From Phytophthora quininea (Eukaryota > Oomycota > Peronosporomycetes > Peronosporales > Peronosporaceae): a stretch of 64,000 nt of DNA. The translations under genes and the position numbers were made by a program. The notes beneath the pieces are model-generated. The model did no database searches, was not told the origin of the DNA, and was given only the letters and a program-made list of their open reading frames with translations. The stretch's first letter is position 1, and every line of letters begins with the position of its first letter. Positions 63,403-64,000 of this stretch are shown piece after piece. The stretch is from the NCBI GenBank assembly GCA_011947345.1, contig JAAVTG010000137.1, positions 61,369 to 125,368 of the forward strand, read 5' to 3'.

Positions 63403-64000
63403 CTAGTTGCCGGACTGTGGCTGTCCCGAGGAATCGGGCATCTGCGGTTCGCTCATCTGCTGCACGTCTTGCTGAGGTGCACCTTGCTGCGCCTGTTGAT
63501 CCATGCCCTGCTGGGGCATGTTCTGTTGACCCATGTTTTGCTGTTGCATTCCCTGCTGCTGCGGCATTCCTGGCTGAGGCATACCTTGTTGCTGCATTCC
63601 CTGTGGCATCATCATGCCCTGCGACATCGCCATGCTTTGCTGTGGCATCCCCTGCTGAGCCATCCCCATGCTCCATCCTGCATCGGCATGCTCTGCATCG
63701 GCATGCTCTGCATCGGCATGCTCTGCATTGGCATGCTCTGTTGGGGCATTCCCTGGCTCATGCGCTGCATCTGCGTAGGGGCATCATCCCGTAGCCTTGA
63801 GGTCCAACCTGGAATCCCATGTTCGGCGCCATGCCTCCTCGGTTGTCTCCGTAGCCCGTCGGCATCGAATTACTCATGCGGACTTGGCCCATCGCACTGC
63901 CCGGAACTCCGTAGGTCATGCCACCGTTGACATACCGCTGCTGCTGTTGTTGTTGCATCATGGGGTTCATTGCGTTCATTTGGCTCATCTGAGCGTACTG
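63403..64000 (-). CDS. Met/Gln-rich protein, C-terminal part (runs off right edge)
   Basis: The C-terminal end of a Gln/Met/Gly-rich low-complexity protein whose start lies beyond 64000. From the edge it reads QYAQMSQMNAMNPMMQ, poly-Gln, then YVNGGMTYGVPGSAMGQVRM, NSMPTGYGDNRGGMAPNMGF and a tail of PQQ/MPQ-type units (QGMPQPGMPQQQGMQQQNMG), ending SSGQPQSGN at the stop (63403). Between them is a 15-base tandem repeat encoding MPMQS. Two one-base slips near 63795 (run of four C) and 63672 are needed. Such regions occur in transcription co-activators, but no family can be named. Confidence 0.65.
63681..63740. repeat. 15-base tandem repeat (CATCGGCATGCTCTG)
   Basis: Four adjacent copies of CATCGGCATGCTCTG, the last with one change (CATTGG), at 63681-63695, 63696-63710, 63711-63725 and 63726-63740. 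On the minus strand they encode MPMQS units within the Met/Gln-rich protein. Confidence 0.9.

Noticed and set aside
1..64000. Programmed frameshifting or a recoding system as the cause of the many frame changes
   Set aside because: There is no common slippery motif or downstream structure, breaks occur in unrelated housekeeping genes and at variable places, and the PNP pair shows a simple T4/T5 difference.

Overview
The window looks like a gene-dense piece of an oomycete nuclear genome (Phytophthora/Pythium type; genus not determinable from sequence alone). It carries about 48 eukaryotic protein genes with short GT-AG introns (mostly 50-90 bases), very small spacers, a LRR receptor-kinase-like gene, a START-FYVE-like protein, a Crinkler-like NTPase remnant and an oomycete-style initiator (GCTCATTTGTTGCAAAG) upstream of RPS19. 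Flagellar genes (BBIP1, WDR31, CCDC81-like, SPAG1) fit an organism with swimming zoospores. I saw no rRNA, CRISPR array or insertion sequence; I could not run a tRNA search.

Layout. 1-13 kb: the 3' end of WDR59 (GATOR2), FYV7-like, then a run of genes for mitochondrial proteins (acyl carrier protein, small Tim, CMC2, CBP3/UQCC1 with a WW domain, NDUFA5, NDUFA8) interleaved with a coiled-coil protein, prefoldin 2, eS21, SAS10 and LSM1. 13-19 kb: a LarA-type racemase homologue, EMC7, acylphosphatase-like, NOP58, eS19 and TRAPPC2. 19.7-23.3 kb: a broken P-loop NTPase fragment and two conserved proteins of unknown function. 23.4-35 kb: RPC5, ORC6, a GRIP golgin, START-FYVE-like, ESF1, BBIP1, GET4 and a LYR protein. 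35.7-44 kb: WDR31, CCDC81-like, a LRR receptor pseudokinase and a bZIP factor. 45-55 kb: TCTP, XPR1, CHMP1, two tandem purine nucleoside phosphorylases and a WDR44-like protein. 55-64 kb: SPAG1, CSL4, POP5, mL53, SAP18, SRP14, an ATAD5/Elg1-like clamp unloader and a Met/Gln-rich protein running off the right edge.

The genes fall into functional sets: ribosome and RNA biogenesis (FYV7, SAS10, NOP58, ESF1, POP5, CSL4, eS21, eS19, LSM1), mitochondrial biogenesis, trafficking (TRAPPC2, GRIP, CHMP1, EMC7, GET4, SRP14, WDR44) and cilia. About 17 neighbouring pairs are head to head, often with 50-210 bases between start codons, so shared bidirectional promoters are likely.

Caveat: at least 30 conserved genes or gene parts change frame by a single base, frequently at runs of A, G, C or T. 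One case is directly diagnosed by a paralogue (T4 versus T5 in the two PNP genes). I read these as base-calling/assembly errors, so CDS coordinates span the gene from start to stop including introns and such breaks.
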